Part shown: positions 26,901 to 36,686 of the stretch, piece by piece
Numbering within the stretch: the first letter of the stretch is position 1
Layout: each line of letters opens with the position of its first letter
Source of the DNA: Chromatiales bacterium (ex Bugula neritina AB1)
GTDB taxonomy: Bacteria; Pseudomonadota; Gammaproteobacteria; Granulosicoccales; Granulosicoccaceae
NCBI GenBank assembly: GCA_001730015.1
Contig: MDLA01000158.1
Span: 32,434 to 96,433, forward strand
Length of the DNA: 64,000 nucleotides
Direction of reading: 5' to 3'
Notes under the pieces: model-generated
What the model was told of the DNA's origin: nothing
Databases searched by the model: none
The model's input: only the letters and a program-made list of their open reading frames with translations
Program-made: the position numbers and the translations under genes

Positions 26901-28238
26901 TCAGGCGGAACCTTTGTGCCGGTTTTTGACTAGTATCGCATAGTAAAATCCATCTGCTCCATGCTGTCCCGGCAATATCTGCCGTCCGAATTTGCACGGT
27001 ATACCCCATTGCGCCTCAATCGGGCGCTCAGCGGCATCATCGGTATTAGCCAGAAAGCGTTCGATCTGAGCTTCATTTTCGCTCTTCAGAACCGAGCATG
27101 TCGCATAGATCAAGCGTCCACCGGGTTTCAGTGTTTTCCATAAGGAACACAGCAGACGACTCTGCGCCGCTATCAGTGGCTGGATGTCACTCGGCTGACG
27201 CAGTAACCGAATCTCCGGATGCCGGCGCAATACGCCAATTGCCGAACACGGCGCATCGAGAAGAATTGCATCAAACTGATTTTTATCCCACCACTGATCA
27301 GTATCGCTGGCATCGACACAGAAACATTTTGCCTGCAAATTCAAACGCTGCAGATTATCTTCTACGCGCTGTAAACGTCTGGCATTGTTGTCAATAGCCA
27401 GCACTTCCACCAATTCTCCCGACTCCAGCAAGTGGCAGGTTTTACCGCCTGGAGCCGCACAGGCATCGAGTATACGTTCAGCGGGCTGAGGGTCCACCAG
27501 TTCAGCTGCCAGCTGCGCGGCGCTGTCCTGCACCGAAAACCATCCAGCTTCGTATCCCGGCAGATCGGTTACGCGAGTGGATTTATCCAGTACCACTGAT
27601 TGCCGACCAAGCTCACCGACTGTTGTCTGTATTTCAGTTTCAGCAAGTGCCGCCTGAAGTTCCGGCAGGTATTGATCCCGACTCAAATGCCGGTTATTCA
27701 CCCTCAGTACCAAAGGCGGTCGACTGTTTCCGGCGTTGAAAATCTCCTCTGAACGCGCTGGCCAGTCTTTTTTTATCTGCTCCAATAACCATTGTGGCAG
27801 CGAGTACCTGGCTGACAGACTCTGATCAGACACGGGATTATCCTGCCTGCGCCGGATGAACTCCCGTAGTGTTGCGTTGACGAGGCCTTTAGCCCATATT
27901 TTTCGCAACTTCTTTGGCAGAGCAACATAACTGTTGACTACCGCATAATCCGGCGTGCGCATGAATTCAATCTCATACATGGCTAGCCAAAGCGCTATTT
28001 TTATATCTGAATCTTTATTGCGCAGCGGTTTTTTCTGTAACTGCTGCAACTGCGAATCAAGCCGGTAGCACCAACGCGCTGTACCAAAAGTCAGCTCTTG
28101 CAGCAGCGCTGATTCACGGGAACCCATTGCTTCCTGAACCGTTGGCAGCAGTTCTCCCAGTGACTTGCCATCGCGCACCACTGAAGTTAACGCACGCACT
28201 GCTGTCAATCGCACATCGGCACTGGTGCTCTCAGCCAA
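26901..28238 (-). CDS. rsmB: 16S rRNA (cytosine(967)-C(5))-methyltransferase RsmB
   Basis: A 445-residue RsmB, which methylates C967 of 16S rRNA. The N-terminal NusB-like domain (ALLQELTFGTARWCYRLD, KGLVNATLREF) is followed by the methyltransferase core with DACAAPGGKTCHLLE, DAPCSAIGVLRRHPEIR and YATCSVLKSENEAQI containing both catalytic cysteines. The open frame runs to 28337, but the extra part lies inside fmt. I place the start at a TTG (28238) with GGA 7 bases upstream and an 8-bp overlap with fmt. This puts the NusB-like domain where it begins in E. coli RsmB. A GTG a few codons later is possible. Confidence 0.92.
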   Translation of the reverse strand: MAESTSADVRLTAVRALTSVVRDGKSLGELLPTVQEAMGSRESALLQELTFGTARWCYRLDSQLQQLQKKPLRNKDSDIKIALWLAMYEIEFMRTPDYAVVNSYVALPKKLRKIWAKGLVNATLREFIRRRQDNPVSDQSLSARYSLPQWLLEQIKKDWPARSEEIFNAGNSRPPLVLRVNNRHLSRDQYLPELQAALAETEIQTTVGELGRQSVVLDKSTRVTDLPGYEAGWFSVQDSAAQLAAELVDPQPAERILDACAAPGGKTCHLLESGELVEVLAIDNNARRLQRVEDNLQRLNLQAKCFCVDASDTDQWWDKNQFDAILLDAPCSAIGVLRRHPEIRLLRQPSDIQPLIAAQSRLLCSLWKTLKPGGRLIYATCSVLKSENEAQIERFLANTDDAAERPIEAQWGIPCKFGRQILPGQHGADGFYYAILVKNRHKGSA

Positions 28239-29181
28239 GTTGCTGTCCAGCTTCCAGGGCACGGCCGCGAATAAAATCGCTTGAAGCCACCGGCTTTTTA
28301 CCCGGCACCTGCACCCGCAGCAGTCGCAGCACACCATCGCCGGTTACTACATCAAGCCCCTCGCGCGTGCACAACACCTCGCCAGGGCGTTTATTGGCAG
28401 GTGTTTTGGCATCGATCAATACGGTCGATTGCCAGACCCGCAATGTCTCGCCATTGTAGAGCGTCTGTGCCACGGGCCAGCTGTTGAACGCACACACATT
28501 CCGGTGAATTGTCCGGGCGGGCAGATGCCAGTCTATCGATGCCTCCTGCTTCGATAACTTGTGCGCATACGTTACCCGGGTCTCATCTTGTACCTCGGGG
28601 CGAAGCGTGTTTGTGTCAATCTGATGCATCACGTGCAAAAGTGCATCAGCTCCGAGCGCGGCAAGCTTATCGTGCAGCTGAGATCCCGTTGTATTATCGG
28701 CGATATCGCAGGATATTTTCAGCAGCATATCGCCGGTATCCAACCCCGCTGCCATCTGCATTATAGTAATTCCAGATTCCTCATCACCGGCAGCAATGGC
28801 ACGTTGAATCGGCGCCGCGCCGCGCCATCTGGGCAACAGGGACGCATGTATGTTGATGCAGCCAAGTGGCGGTAAATCCAGGACATCCTGCGGAAAAATC
28901 AAACCATAGGCCGCGACAACAATCAGATCAGGTCGCAACTCCGCCAGTCGCTGCTGTGCCTCGGCCTGTTTCAGAGACACTGGCTGCTCAACATCAATTC
29001 CCAGCTCAACCGCAGCTTCCTTAACCGGGCTAAAAGCAAGCTTGCGGCCACGGCCAGCCGGGCGATCAGGTTGTGTATACACCGCGACCATCTGATGCGA
29101 CCCAGAGGCGAGTGCCCGCAATGCCGGTACAGCAAATTCCGGCGTACCTGCATAGATTATACGTAAGGGCTTCTTATTCAT
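28231..29181 (-). CDS. fmt: Methionyl-tRNA formyltransferase
   Basis: A 316-residue Fmt, formylating initiator Met-tRNA with 10-formyl-tetrahydrofolate. LRIIYAGTPEFAVPALRAL begins the Rossmann domain; CINIHASLLPRWRGAAPIQRAI holds the catalytic Asn-His pair and GITIMQMAAGLDTGDML the catalytic Asp. The C-terminal OB fold follows. The ATG at 29181 gives the E. coli length; a TTG at 29196 is the alternative. It lies between def and rsmB as in most Gammaproteobacteria. Confidence 0.95.
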   Translation of the reverse strand: MNKKPLRIIYAGTPEFAVPALRALASGSHQMVAVYTQPDRPAGRGRKLAFSPVKEAAVELGIDVEQPVSLKQAEAQQRLAELRPDLIVVAAYGLIFPQDVLDLPPLGCINIHASLLPRWRGAAPIQRAIAAGDEESGITIMQMAAGLDTGDMLLKISCDIADNTTGSQLHDKLAALGADALLHVMHQIDTNTLRPEVQDETRVTYAHKLSKQEASIDWHLPARTIHRNVCAFNSWPVAQTLYNGETLRVWQSTVLIDAKTPANKRPGEVLCTREGLDVVTGDGVLRLLRVQVPGKKPVASSDFIRGRALEAGQQLG

Positions 29182-29406
29182 TAACGTGAAATTCAACTAC
29201 CGTAAGGTGTTTTTGTCTGCTCATTCGCTGCCCGGAAAACCTGCTATAAAACCAGTATGAAAAACCGGGCACGCGCTCAACTCTCACGCTATCCAAAAAT
29301 TCAACACAAGCAAGTCAGACGATTCCGGATAATTCCAGAGTCCGGTAAACTACTCCTGAACAGAACAAAAGCGCACATCAGGATTCAGAAGAGAGGAAAG
29401 TTACCT

Positions 29407-29913
29407 TTAGTTACTGGTGCGAAGTGTATTCTTTTGAATTTTCTTGTTTATCTTACGGCGCTTCATCGCAGAGAGGTAATCAACAAACATTTTTCCATCT
29501 AAATGATCCACTTCGTGCTGCACGCACACCCCCAGTAAGCCGTCTGCCTCCATTTCATAGGGATTGCCATCACGATCAAGCGCTTGAAAGGTAATTCGCT
29601 CGGCGCGGCTAACATTATCATAAATCCCCGGAATCGACAGACAGCCCTCTTCGCCGGTAATTTTGCCTTCTTTGGTGAGGATCTCCGGATTAATCAGAAC
29701 CAGCGGTTCGTTTTTATCTTCTGAGACATCAATAACAACCGCACGTTTGTGCATATTGACCTGTGTAGCCGCCAAACCGATTCCGGGCGCTTTATACATT
29801 GTCTCGAACATATCATCGAGAAATTTCTGCAGGTCTTTGTCAACCGTATCCACCGGTTTTGCCACGGTTCGAAGCCGCTCGTCGGGGTAAAGCAATATAT
29901 CCAGAATAGCCAT
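29407..29913 (-). CDS. def: Peptide deformylase
   Basis: A 168-residue iron/zinc deformylase that removes the N-formyl group from new proteins. All three family motifs are intact: GIGLAATQV, EEGCLSIPGI (metal Cys) and QHEVDHLDG (metal His pair with catalytic Glu). The length equals E. coli Def (169). fmt follows after about 225 bp with no feature I can identify in the gap. The LysM-protein gene is divergent. Confidence 0.96.
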   Translation of the reverse strand: MAILDILLYPDERLRTVAKPVDTVDKDLQKFLDDMFETMYKAPGIGLAATQVNMHKRAVVIDVSEDKNEPLVLINPEILTKEGKITGEEGCLSIPGIYDNVSRAERITFQALDRDGNPYEMEADGLLGVCVQHEVDHLDGKMFVDYLSAMKRRKINKKIQKNTLRTSN

Positions 29914-30169
29914 GGTCGTTCATGTGTCGATTAGTCCTGCAAGTTTAAGCACTCTCGACGCGATAGCAAACCCTCGATACAAGATTGAATTGCTACCAGT
30001 AGCTCAGTAGTGATCAAATTATTGAAAAGCAGGCTGGTGATTGGCGGCTTTGGCACTGTTTTTGGTTCGCCAACAGGGAATCCAGCGAGCGTAACAGCAA
30101 TTAAAAACTGCCCGACGGATGCCTTTCGCATCTATCTGCTCGACAACCAGCACAGCTATCCGGACCCCT

Positions 30170-31513
30170 ATGACACTCCAAGCCCCGCTGACACAAGAAG
30201 TCAAGTCAACAAGCCAGTCTGTACAATTATTCAGACCGAAAGCCGTTAAAACACTAATTGGCGCGGTCGTGGCTGCAGCTTTGACTTCAGCCTGTGCACA
30301 CAAACAATCTGACTCGGGTATGGCCACTAGCCGGCTCTGGCAAGACAATAGTGCTGCCGCGGTGGAAGTGGCAGCCACTGGTGCTATTGGCAGCCCTACA
30401 ATAGAAGCCGCATCTTTTGGTACCGGTGCGCCGGCACTTGCGCGCGGCATGAACCCGTCGCGTAAAATGGCGTTAAGAGCTCTGGCAGAAAACTCTGTGC
30501 GCACAGACAATCCCGGTCATTACACCGTGGTGTCTGGCGACACTCTCTGGGATATCTCCGAGCGGTTTCTCAGCCGCCCCTGGCTCTGGCCGGAAATCTG
30601 GCACATCAACCCTCAAATTGATAATCCGCATCTAATTTTCCCCGGTGACGAAATTTCACTGACGTATGTCGACGGTCGCCCGCGCTTGCAGCTCGTCCGG
30701 GCCAGCAGTAAAGGCAATGCCGGAAACGCCGAAATGGCCACGACAGATTTAATAAGAACAGCGGCGAGCACGCAGAGCAACGGAGCAACCAGTGCAACGA
30801 GGACCGCGACCAATGTCCCGATCAGCAACTTTCCGATTGATTCCATCAGGCAATTTCTGGTCGAGCCACAAGTAGTTAGCAAGAGCGAACTGAAATCAGC
30901 GCCGTACGTAGTCGGGACAGAAGATGATCGTCTGATCGCTTCAGCCGGAAATCACGTCTACGTCCGTGGCCAGACAGACAATTCCAGATACAGCGTGTAT
31001 CGAGCCGGCGAACCACTGGTTGATCCGGATACTCGTGAAGTTCTCGGGCACGAGGCGATCCACGTTTCAAAAGTTAGCCTGATTAAAAGTGGCGACCCGA
31101 GCAAGATGGTTATTACCAGTAACAATCGCGAGACGTTGGTGGGCGACCGATTGATGTCGATCAGTCAGAGCCTGCCACTGTCATTTCAACCTCGAATGGC
31201 AAACCCCGGGGTGAAGGGAAAAATCATTAATCTGGTGAATGCAGTGTCACGCAGTGGGCAGAATCAAGTAGTGGTATTAAACCTTGGTTCTTCTGACGGC
31301 GTTCAGGCTGGTGATGTTATGTCGATTATCAGTGACGATCGCCGCATAAAAGACACTGTGTCCGGTAAGAAAAACGACTACGTTACTGTTAAAGGCGATG
31401 AATCCGGAGCGGTAATGGTGTTCCGCACATTTGATCGTGTGAGTTACGCACTCATCATGAAATCGAACCGTGCGATCAGACTGTATGACAGAGTTGCTGT
31501 CACCGATCTGTAG
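30170..31513 (+). CDS. LysM domain peptidoglycan-binding protein
   Basis: About 447 residues from the ATG at 30170 (an ATG at 30119 adds 17). A basic n-region (FRPKAVK) and hydrophobic stretch (TLIGAVVAAALTSAC) resemble a lipoprotein signal, with Cys in LTSAC; Thr at -3 is unusual, so lipidation is likely but not certain. One LysM domain (about residues 115-165) has HYTVVSGDTLWDISERFLSRPWLWPEIW and PHLIFPGDEI. The long C-terminal part has no known catalytic motif. Genes of this type regularly precede dprA divergent from def. A fold-back element begins right after the stop codon. Confidence 0.85.
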   Translation: MTLQAPLTQEVKSTSQSVQLFRPKAVKTLIGAVVAAALTSACAHKQSDSGMATSRLWQDNSAAAVEVAATGAIGSPTIEAASFGTGAPALARGMNPSRKMALRALAENSVRTDNPGHYTVVSGDTLWDISERFLSRPWLWPEIWHINPQIDNPHLIFPGDEISLTYVDGRPRLQLVRASSKGNAGNAEMATTDLIRTAASTQSNGATSATRTATNVPISNFPIDSIRQFLVEPQVVSKSELKSAPYVVGTEDDRLIASAGNHVYVRGQTDNSRYSVYRAGEPLVDPDTREVLGHEAIHVSKVSLIKSGDPSKMVITSNNRETLVGDRLMSISQSLPLSFQPRMANPGVKGKIINLVNAVSRSGQNQVVVLNLGSSDGVQAGDVMSIISDDRRIKDTVSGKKNDYVTVKGDESGAVMVFRTFDRVSYALIMKSNRAIRLYDRVAVTDL

Positions 31514-31517
31514 CTAG

Positions 31518-31674
31518 TGCCCGTCCATAAACCGGGGCGTAGCGAGGGTCTCTCAGGTGCGTGAGATTTCGCCCACCACATGTGGGCGTTTAGTCATTCT
31601 AAATAACTACATGTGGTCGGTGAAAGATCGCGTGTCCTGAGGGATCCGCAGTAGCGCTGGTTGATGGATGGGCA
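31518..31674. mobile_element. Fold-back MITE-like element B between CTAG repeats
   Basis: A 157-bp segment whose two halves are imperfect reverse complements along nearly the whole length. The ends are TGCCCGTCCATAAACC and a matching inverted end (14 of 16). CTAG stands directly outside each end (31514-31517 and 31675-31678), consistent with a 4-bp target duplication. The centre contains paired CCACATGTGGGCG- and ACTACATGTGG-type arms around TCATTCTAAATAA. There is no coding capacity. It starts immediately after the LysM stop codon and could also end that transcript. Confidence 0.7.
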
Positions 31675-31846
31675 CTAGCAGCAGTATCCCGGGCAGCTCT
31701 CGCTGCTGGCGCGCCCGGGTGAAAGACTACGTCGATCATTCACATCAGGTTGTAATCTGCAATTAAAATAATAAGGTCGACGGTAACAATTACCCGGTAG
31801 CGCTGGCAACGTAGAACCTCTCTATCACTGTCACCGGTGCAGTCGC

Positions 31847-33145
31847 ATGTTAAGGAGGTTAAACTACCGCTCTGGCTTGTTACCCGGAATCGATGTGCCC
31901 CCTCCCTCCACAACAGAATTATCTCAACGTGCCGTACCTGCCGGGTTGCAGACCTGGCTCACCCTGATACACACCCGCGGGCTCGGCCCAAAACTTCTTC
32001 ACAAACTACTGGACGGTCTGGGGTCGGCAGATGCGATTGTCGGCACGTCCGACAGCAAGCTCATCTCGATCGGAATACCAGCCAAAGTGGTCAATGCGCT
32101 CCGCAACGTCGATCAGGAACGCATAAGCGCTGATCTCCAATGGATGGAAGGAGGGGACGATCGCTATATCATCCCCCTCGACTCCGTACTGTACCCAGGC
32201 CAGTTAAAAGAAATTGCCGACCCCCCGGTGGCTCTTTATGTTCGCGGAGACCCGGAGGTTATACAAACCCCGCAATTGGCTATTGTAGGCAGTCGCAAAC
32301 CCACTCACAGTGCTGAAAAGCACGCCTATAATTTCGCCAGGGAAATCGCCGGATCCGGTATTACCATTACCAGCGGACTGGCATATGGAATTGACGGCTG
32401 CGCGCATCGAGGTGCACTCAAGGCCGAAGGATTCACCATCGCAGTGACCGCGACCGGGCTTGATCGAGTGTATCCGGCCCGACACCAGTCACTCGCGCAG
32501 GAAATCGCCACAGAAGGTGCAATTATCTCGGAATTTCCGATCGGCACGAACCCGCTGCCTGCCTATTTTCCACGTCGCAATCGCATTATCACCGGTCTTA
32601 GCTATGGCACTCTCGTGGTTGAGGCGTCACTCAAAAGCGGCACGCTAACAACAGCGGGACACGCCACTGAGCAATCGAGAGAGGTTTTTGCAATTCCCGG
32701 CAATATTGATAACCCTCAGGCAAGAGGTTGCCATGCGTTGCTGCGCGCCGGCGCTACTCTGGTTGAAACAAGCGCCGATATCCTGACCCAGCTGGCGCCG
32801 CTCTTGCCCGGATCCCTGACTCTGGCCGGGGACACCGATAATGCACTCGCCAGCACCGAACTGAGCCAAACACAATCAGGCAAAACCACCAGCGCTGAGC
32901 CGTCTGAAATTGAAATATCAGCTGATGCGGGTACAGTTTCGGACCCGGCAGGCATCAGTCAATCGAGCAAAAAACCGGTTCCGGCGCAACAACTGCTGGA
33001 TTTATTCGAATTCGAGCCACAGTCTCTGGATGACATCGTAATGCGCTCCGGTCAGGATATCGTCACCGTGACCAATCGGACACTGGATCTGGAATTGGAA
33101 GGCTGGATACTGGCAGTAGCCGGAGGCAAGTACATAAAAAAATAA
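31847..33145 (+). CDS. dprA: DNA-processing protein DprA
   Basis: A 432-residue DprA/Smf, which loads RecA on incoming single-stranded DNA during transformation. The Rossmann-like core shows AIVGSRKPTHSAEKHAYNFA, GITITSGLAYGIDGCAHRGAL, VTATGLDRVYP, GAIISEFPIGTNPLPAYFPRRNRIITGLS and GTLTTAGHATEQSREVFAIPG. A linker and a C-terminal winged helix (LLDLFEFEPQSLDDIVMRSG) follow. The ATG at 31847 is followed, not preceded, by a perfect TAAGGAGGT ribosome-site sequence, so the true start may be further in (GTG in IDVPPPS). smg, the usual next gene in enterics, is absent. Confidence 0.93.
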   Translation: MLRRLNYRSGLLPGIDVPPPSTTELSQRAVPAGLQTWLTLIHTRGLGPKLLHKLLDGLGSADAIVGTSDSKLISIGIPAKVVNALRNVDQERISADLQWMEGGDDRYIIPLDSVLYPGQLKEIADPPVALYVRGDPEVIQTPQLAIVGSRKPTHSAEKHAYNFAREIAGSGITITSGLAYGIDGCAHRGALKAEGFTIAVTATGLDRVYPARHQSLAQEIATEGAIISEFPIGTNPLPAYFPRRNRIITGLSYGTLVVEASLKSGTLTTAGHATEQSREVFAIPGNIDNPQARGCHALLRAGATLVETSADILTQLAPLLPGSLTLAGDTDNALASTELSQTQSGKTTSAEPSEIEISADAGTVSDPAGISQSSKKPVPAQQLLDLFEFEPQSLDDIVMRSGQDIVTVTNRTLDLELEGWILAVAGGKYIKK

Positions 33146-33450
33146 AAATTCCCGCAGCATCGAACCTGGAATCAGCTCTGAAAATTCACTATTTCCAATT
33201 TAAATACAGCAAGTTAACAAACAACAACGTTACTGCCAAACTGATCAGGTCAGTGCGACACCAACGCTCTGAATCAAGACACCGGACTGGCGCTTTTGCA
33301 AAAAATAGTTTAAAAGCCCGTTTGACTTGCGGTTTTGGCGACATCATGAAGATCAATGTAGTTGCCAGAAAAAACGCAGTTCCTGCCCAACAGTGCTAAA
33401 ACTATTCGGGAGAGCATCATCAGTTCAACAAAGACGCCTATAGTAACAGA
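33146..33450. other. Intergenic region before topA
   Basis: These 305 bp between dprA and topA contain no gene; the longest start-to-stop frame I saw is 17 codons. In E. coli this position holds smg, which is missing. It probably carries the topA promoter, but no boxes could be assigned with confidence. Confidence 0.4.
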
Positions 33451-35943
33451 ATGAGTAAAAACCTAATTGTTGTCGAGTCGCCTGCCAAAGGGAAGACGAT
33501 CAAGAAGTACCTGGGTAAGGATTACGAGGTGCTCGCATCCTATGGTCACGTGCGTGACCTTGTGCCGAAAGAAGGGGCGGTGAATCCCGACGCCGAGTTC
33601 GAGATGAAATACCAGGTCATCGAACGCAATGAAAAGCACGTCGATGCGATCATCAAGGCACTCAAGAAAGCTGACCAACTCCTGCTCGCAACGGATCCGG
33701 ATCGCGAAGGAGAAGCCATTTCCTGGCACCTGGTTGAGTTGTTACGGGAAAAGGGCTTGCTTGAAAACAAGGAAGTCCGACGCGTGGTTTTTCACGAGAT
33801 CACCAAGTCGGCCGTTCAGGATGCTGTCGCCAATCCACGAGAATTATCCTACGACCTGGTCAACGCACAGCAGGCACGCCGGGCACTCGATTATCTTGTT
33901 GGCTTCAATTTGTCTCCTCTGCTCTGGAAAAAAATCAGCCGCGGATTGTCCGCCGGGCGTGTGCAAAGCCCTGCACTGCGCCTGATTGTCGAGCGTGAAG
34001 AGGAAATCGAGCGGTTTATTCCCGAAGAGTACTGGACCGCTACCACCGATCTGGTCAAAGATGAACAGCCGTTTACTGCAAGATTGTTCACGCTTGAAAA
34101 CGAGAAGTTCAAGCAATTTACCGTCACCAACACAGAGCGCGCGCTGGAAGTCAAAAAACTGCTGGAAACCGCAGCTAATGGCTTTCTAACCGTTGACAAC
34201 GTTGAAAAAAAGCAACGCAAGCGAAACCCGGTAGCGCCATTCACAACCTCTACACTGCAACAGGAAGCCGTTAGAAAACTGGGGTTTTCCGCACAGCGAA
34301 CCATGCGTACAGCACAGCAATTGTACGAGGGAATTGATACCGGCGAAGGTGCTGCTGGCCTGATCACCTATATGCGAACGGACTCGGTTACTTTGTCACA
34401 AGATGCAATCGCTGATATCCGCCAGCATATCGAGAAAAAATACGGCGCCGATTACCTGCCGGAGTCACCGCACTATTACAAAAATAAGTCGAAAAACGCA
34501 CAGGAAGCACACGAGTGCGTACGGGTTACTCAGGCTGGTAAAACTCCTGAAAGTATTAAATCTTTTCTAAAAGATGATCAATACAAGCTGTATTCACTAA
34601 TCTGGAAGCGAACCGTAGCCTGCCAGATGATACATGCCACGATGGACCAGGTAAGTGTTGATCTGGGCTGTGGTGAGGGCAATAGTTTTCGCGCAAGCGG
34701 CTCCACTGTTCGCTTTGCAGGCTTTATGAAGGTTTATCAGGAAGACGTCGATGACAAAAAAACCGACGACAAGGAAAAACGCCTGCCCGAGCTGAACAAA
34801 GGCGATAAACTTCCGGTCAAAGAAATAGATCTTGACCAGCATTTTACCGAACCACCACCACGCTTCACTGAAGCGACACTGGTTAAAGCACTGGAAGAAT
34901 ACGGCATTGGTCGTCCTTCTACCTACGCCAGTATTATTTCTACTCTGCAAAATCGCGAATACGTCGAGATGGACGCCAGACGCTTTACGCCCACCGATGT
35001 CGGCAGTGTGGTTAATAACTTTTTATCCAAGCATTTCACCAAATACGTCGACTACGACTTCACCGCCAACCTGGAAGATGAACTCGATGCCGTCTCGCGC
35101 GGGGAAAAAGAATGGGTACCACTGATTCGCAATTTCTGGGATCCCTTCGAAGCACAGGTAAACGACAAAGAAGAAAATGTTACGCGTGAAGAAGCTGTAC
35201 AGGCACGCGAACTGGGTACCGATCCGGCCACTGGAAAACCCGTGTCAGTCCGGATTGGACGCTACGGAGCATTTGTTCAGATTGGTACAAAGGAAGACGA
35301 AGACAAACCAAAGTTCGCCGGGCTGAGACCGGGACAGAAGATGGGTAAAATCAACTTCGAAGAAGCGATGGAGCTGTTTAAGCTGCCGCGCAAGCTTGGC
35401 GAAACGCCGGAAGGCGAAAAAGTAACCGTAGCCATAGGTCGATTTGGTCCCTACGTAAAGTACGACAGCAAATACGCTTCTATAAAAGAGGACGATCCCT
35501 ACACTATTACGTTTGAAAGAGCACTGGAGATCATTGCTGAGAAAAAAGAAATCGACGCCAACCGTCTGGTAAAAGTGTTTGATGAAGACCCTGAAGTTCA
35601 GATTCTGAACGGACGCTGGGGCGCCTATCTGACGGACGGCAATAAAAACGCAAAACTTACCAAGGAGCAGAAGGAAAAGCCACTTGAAATAGATTTTGCA
35701 ACCGCCAGAAAACTCCTTGATGAAGCGCCTGAAAAGCGAGGCCGTGGTAAGAAAAAGGCCGTTGCAAAGAAAAAAGCAGTAGCAAAAAAAGCAACCGCTA
35801 AAAAGAAGACAGCTAAAAAGAAGGCCTCATCGAAGAAAAAGTCAACGGCAAAGAAAAAATCAGCAGCTAAAAAGAAAATAACGGCCAAAACGGATGCTGA
35901 CACCAGCAATAAACCCGAAACTATAAACGCTGAAACACAATAG
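33451..35943 (+). CDS. topA: DNA topoisomerase I with lysine-rich tail
   Basis: An 830-residue type IA topoisomerase relaxing negative supercoils. The TOPRIM domain opens MSKNLIVVESPAKGKTIKKYLG with LLATDPDREGEAISWHL; QQARRALDYLVGF and LSAGRVQSPALRLI follow, and the catalytic Tyr is in GLITYMRTDS near residue 307. After the core come Toprim C-terminal repeats (RIGRYGAFVQIG, AIGRFGPYVKYD, NGRWGAYLTDG) and a tail of KKKAVAKKK-type repeats. There are no Cys4 zinc fingers, unlike E. coli TopA. The basic tail probably replaces them in DNA binding. Confidence 0.95.
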   Translation: MSKNLIVVESPAKGKTIKKYLGKDYEVLASYGHVRDLVPKEGAVNPDAEFEMKYQVIERNEKHVDAIIKALKKADQLLLATDPDREGEAISWHLVELLREKGLLENKEVRRVVFHEITKSAVQDAVANPRELSYDLVNAQQARRALDYLVGFNLSPLLWKKISRGLSAGRVQSPALRLIVEREEEIERFIPEEYWTATTDLVKDEQPFTARLFTLENEKFKQFTVTNTERALEVKKLLETAANGFLTVDNVEKKQRKRNPVAPFTTSTLQQEAVRKLGFSAQRTMRTAQQLYEGIDTGEGAAGLITYMRTDSVTLSQDAIADIRQHIEKKYGADYLPESPHYYKNKSKNAQEAHECVRVTQAGKTPESIKSFLKDDQYKLYSLIWKRTVACQMIHATMDQVSVDLGCGEGNSFRASGSTVRFAGFMKVYQEDVDDKKTDDKEKRLPELNKGDKLPVKEIDLDQHFTEPPPRFTEATLVKALEEYGIGRPSTYASIISTLQNREYVEMDARRFTPTDVGSVVNNFLSKHFTKYVDYDFTANLEDELDAVSRGEKEWVPLIRNFWDPFEAQVNDKEENVTREEAVQARELGTDPATGKPVSVRIGRYGAFVQIGTKEDEDKPKFAGLRPGQKMGKINFEEAMELFKLPRKLGETPEGEKVTVAIGRFGPYVKYDSKYASIKEDDPYTITFERALEIIAEKKEIDANRLVKVFDEDPEVQILNGRWGAYLTDGNKNAKLTKEQKEKPLEIDFATARKLLDEAPEKRGRGKKKAVAKKKAVAKKATAKKKTAKKKASSKKKSTAKKKSAAKKKITAKTDADTSNKPETINAETQ

Positions 35944-36050
35944 TCTGAATGAGCACGAGCGCTGTAGCATAGCCGCTACTGCGCTCTAATGCCGGTATTG
36001 ACTATTGTCGCTGTTTACTACAAATTTTATCAGTTACAGAACTATGAGCC

Positions 36051-36614
36051 ATGCAATCCAGACGCGGTAGCGATGTGCAGCGCGCGGCTGCCGCTGTTCA
36101 TAGCGGTGCATTAATTGCCTACGCTACTGAAGGTGTTTTCGGTCTGGGTTGTGACCCGCTAAACAGCACGGCATTGCAACAGTTACTCGATCTAAAGCAA
36201 CGCGATGCCGGTAAAGGGCTTATTGTTATTGCATCGAACCGTCAGCAACTGGAACCACTTGTCGGCCCTGTCAGCGCGAATATAGAAGCAAAACTCAACG
36301 CAAGCTGGCCGGGCCCGGTCACCTGGATACTGCCCTGCCGTACCGATAAGGTACCCGCTCAACTTACCGGTAACTTCAACACAATAGCTACCCGTGTAAC
36401 CGCGCATCCGATTACCGCAGCCCTTTGCGACGCTTGCGATCATGCGCTGGTTTCGACATCAGCCAATATCAGCGGTCGCCCCGCCTGCACTACAGCTGAT
36501 CAGGTAGCGCAGTGTTTTGCAAATGATTTAGCCTATATACTTGATCCGCCGGTCGGAAATCTCACCGGGCCAACACCAATTTTTGACGGCGCTACCGGGC
36601 TGCAGCTGCGCTAG
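36051..36614 (+). CDS. tsaC: L-threonylcarbamoyladenylate synthase (TsaC/YrdC type)
   Basis: A 187-residue Sua5/YciO/YrdC protein making threonylcarbamoyl-AMP for the t6A37 modification of tRNAs reading ANN codons. LIAYATEGVFGLGCDPLN, the LKQRDAGKGLIVIA segment with the KxR-type pocket, SWPGPVTWILPC and LVSTSANISGRPAC are all diagnostic. The short length without a Sua5 domain indicates TsaC. The order topA, tsaC, hemF is a usual gammaproteobacterial arrangement. Confidence 0.94.
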   Translation: MQSRRGSDVQRAAAAVHSGALIAYATEGVFGLGCDPLNSTALQQLLDLKQRDAGKGLIVIASNRQQLEPLVGPVSANIEAKLNASWPGPVTWILPCRTDKVPAQLTGNFNTIATRVTAHPITAALCDACDHALVSTSANISGRPACTTADQVAQCFANDLAYILDPPVGNLTGPTPIFDGATGLQLR

Positions 36615-36686
36615 CAAGATATCGTGCATCAATAAAAACACCTGATCCGGGTTGCTTCCTGCCCCACACTGACGCACTCTATATAA

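Noticed and set aside
28239..28337. N-terminal extension of RsmB.
   Set aside because: It lies inside fmt and encodes a Cys-rich stretch unlike any RsmB.
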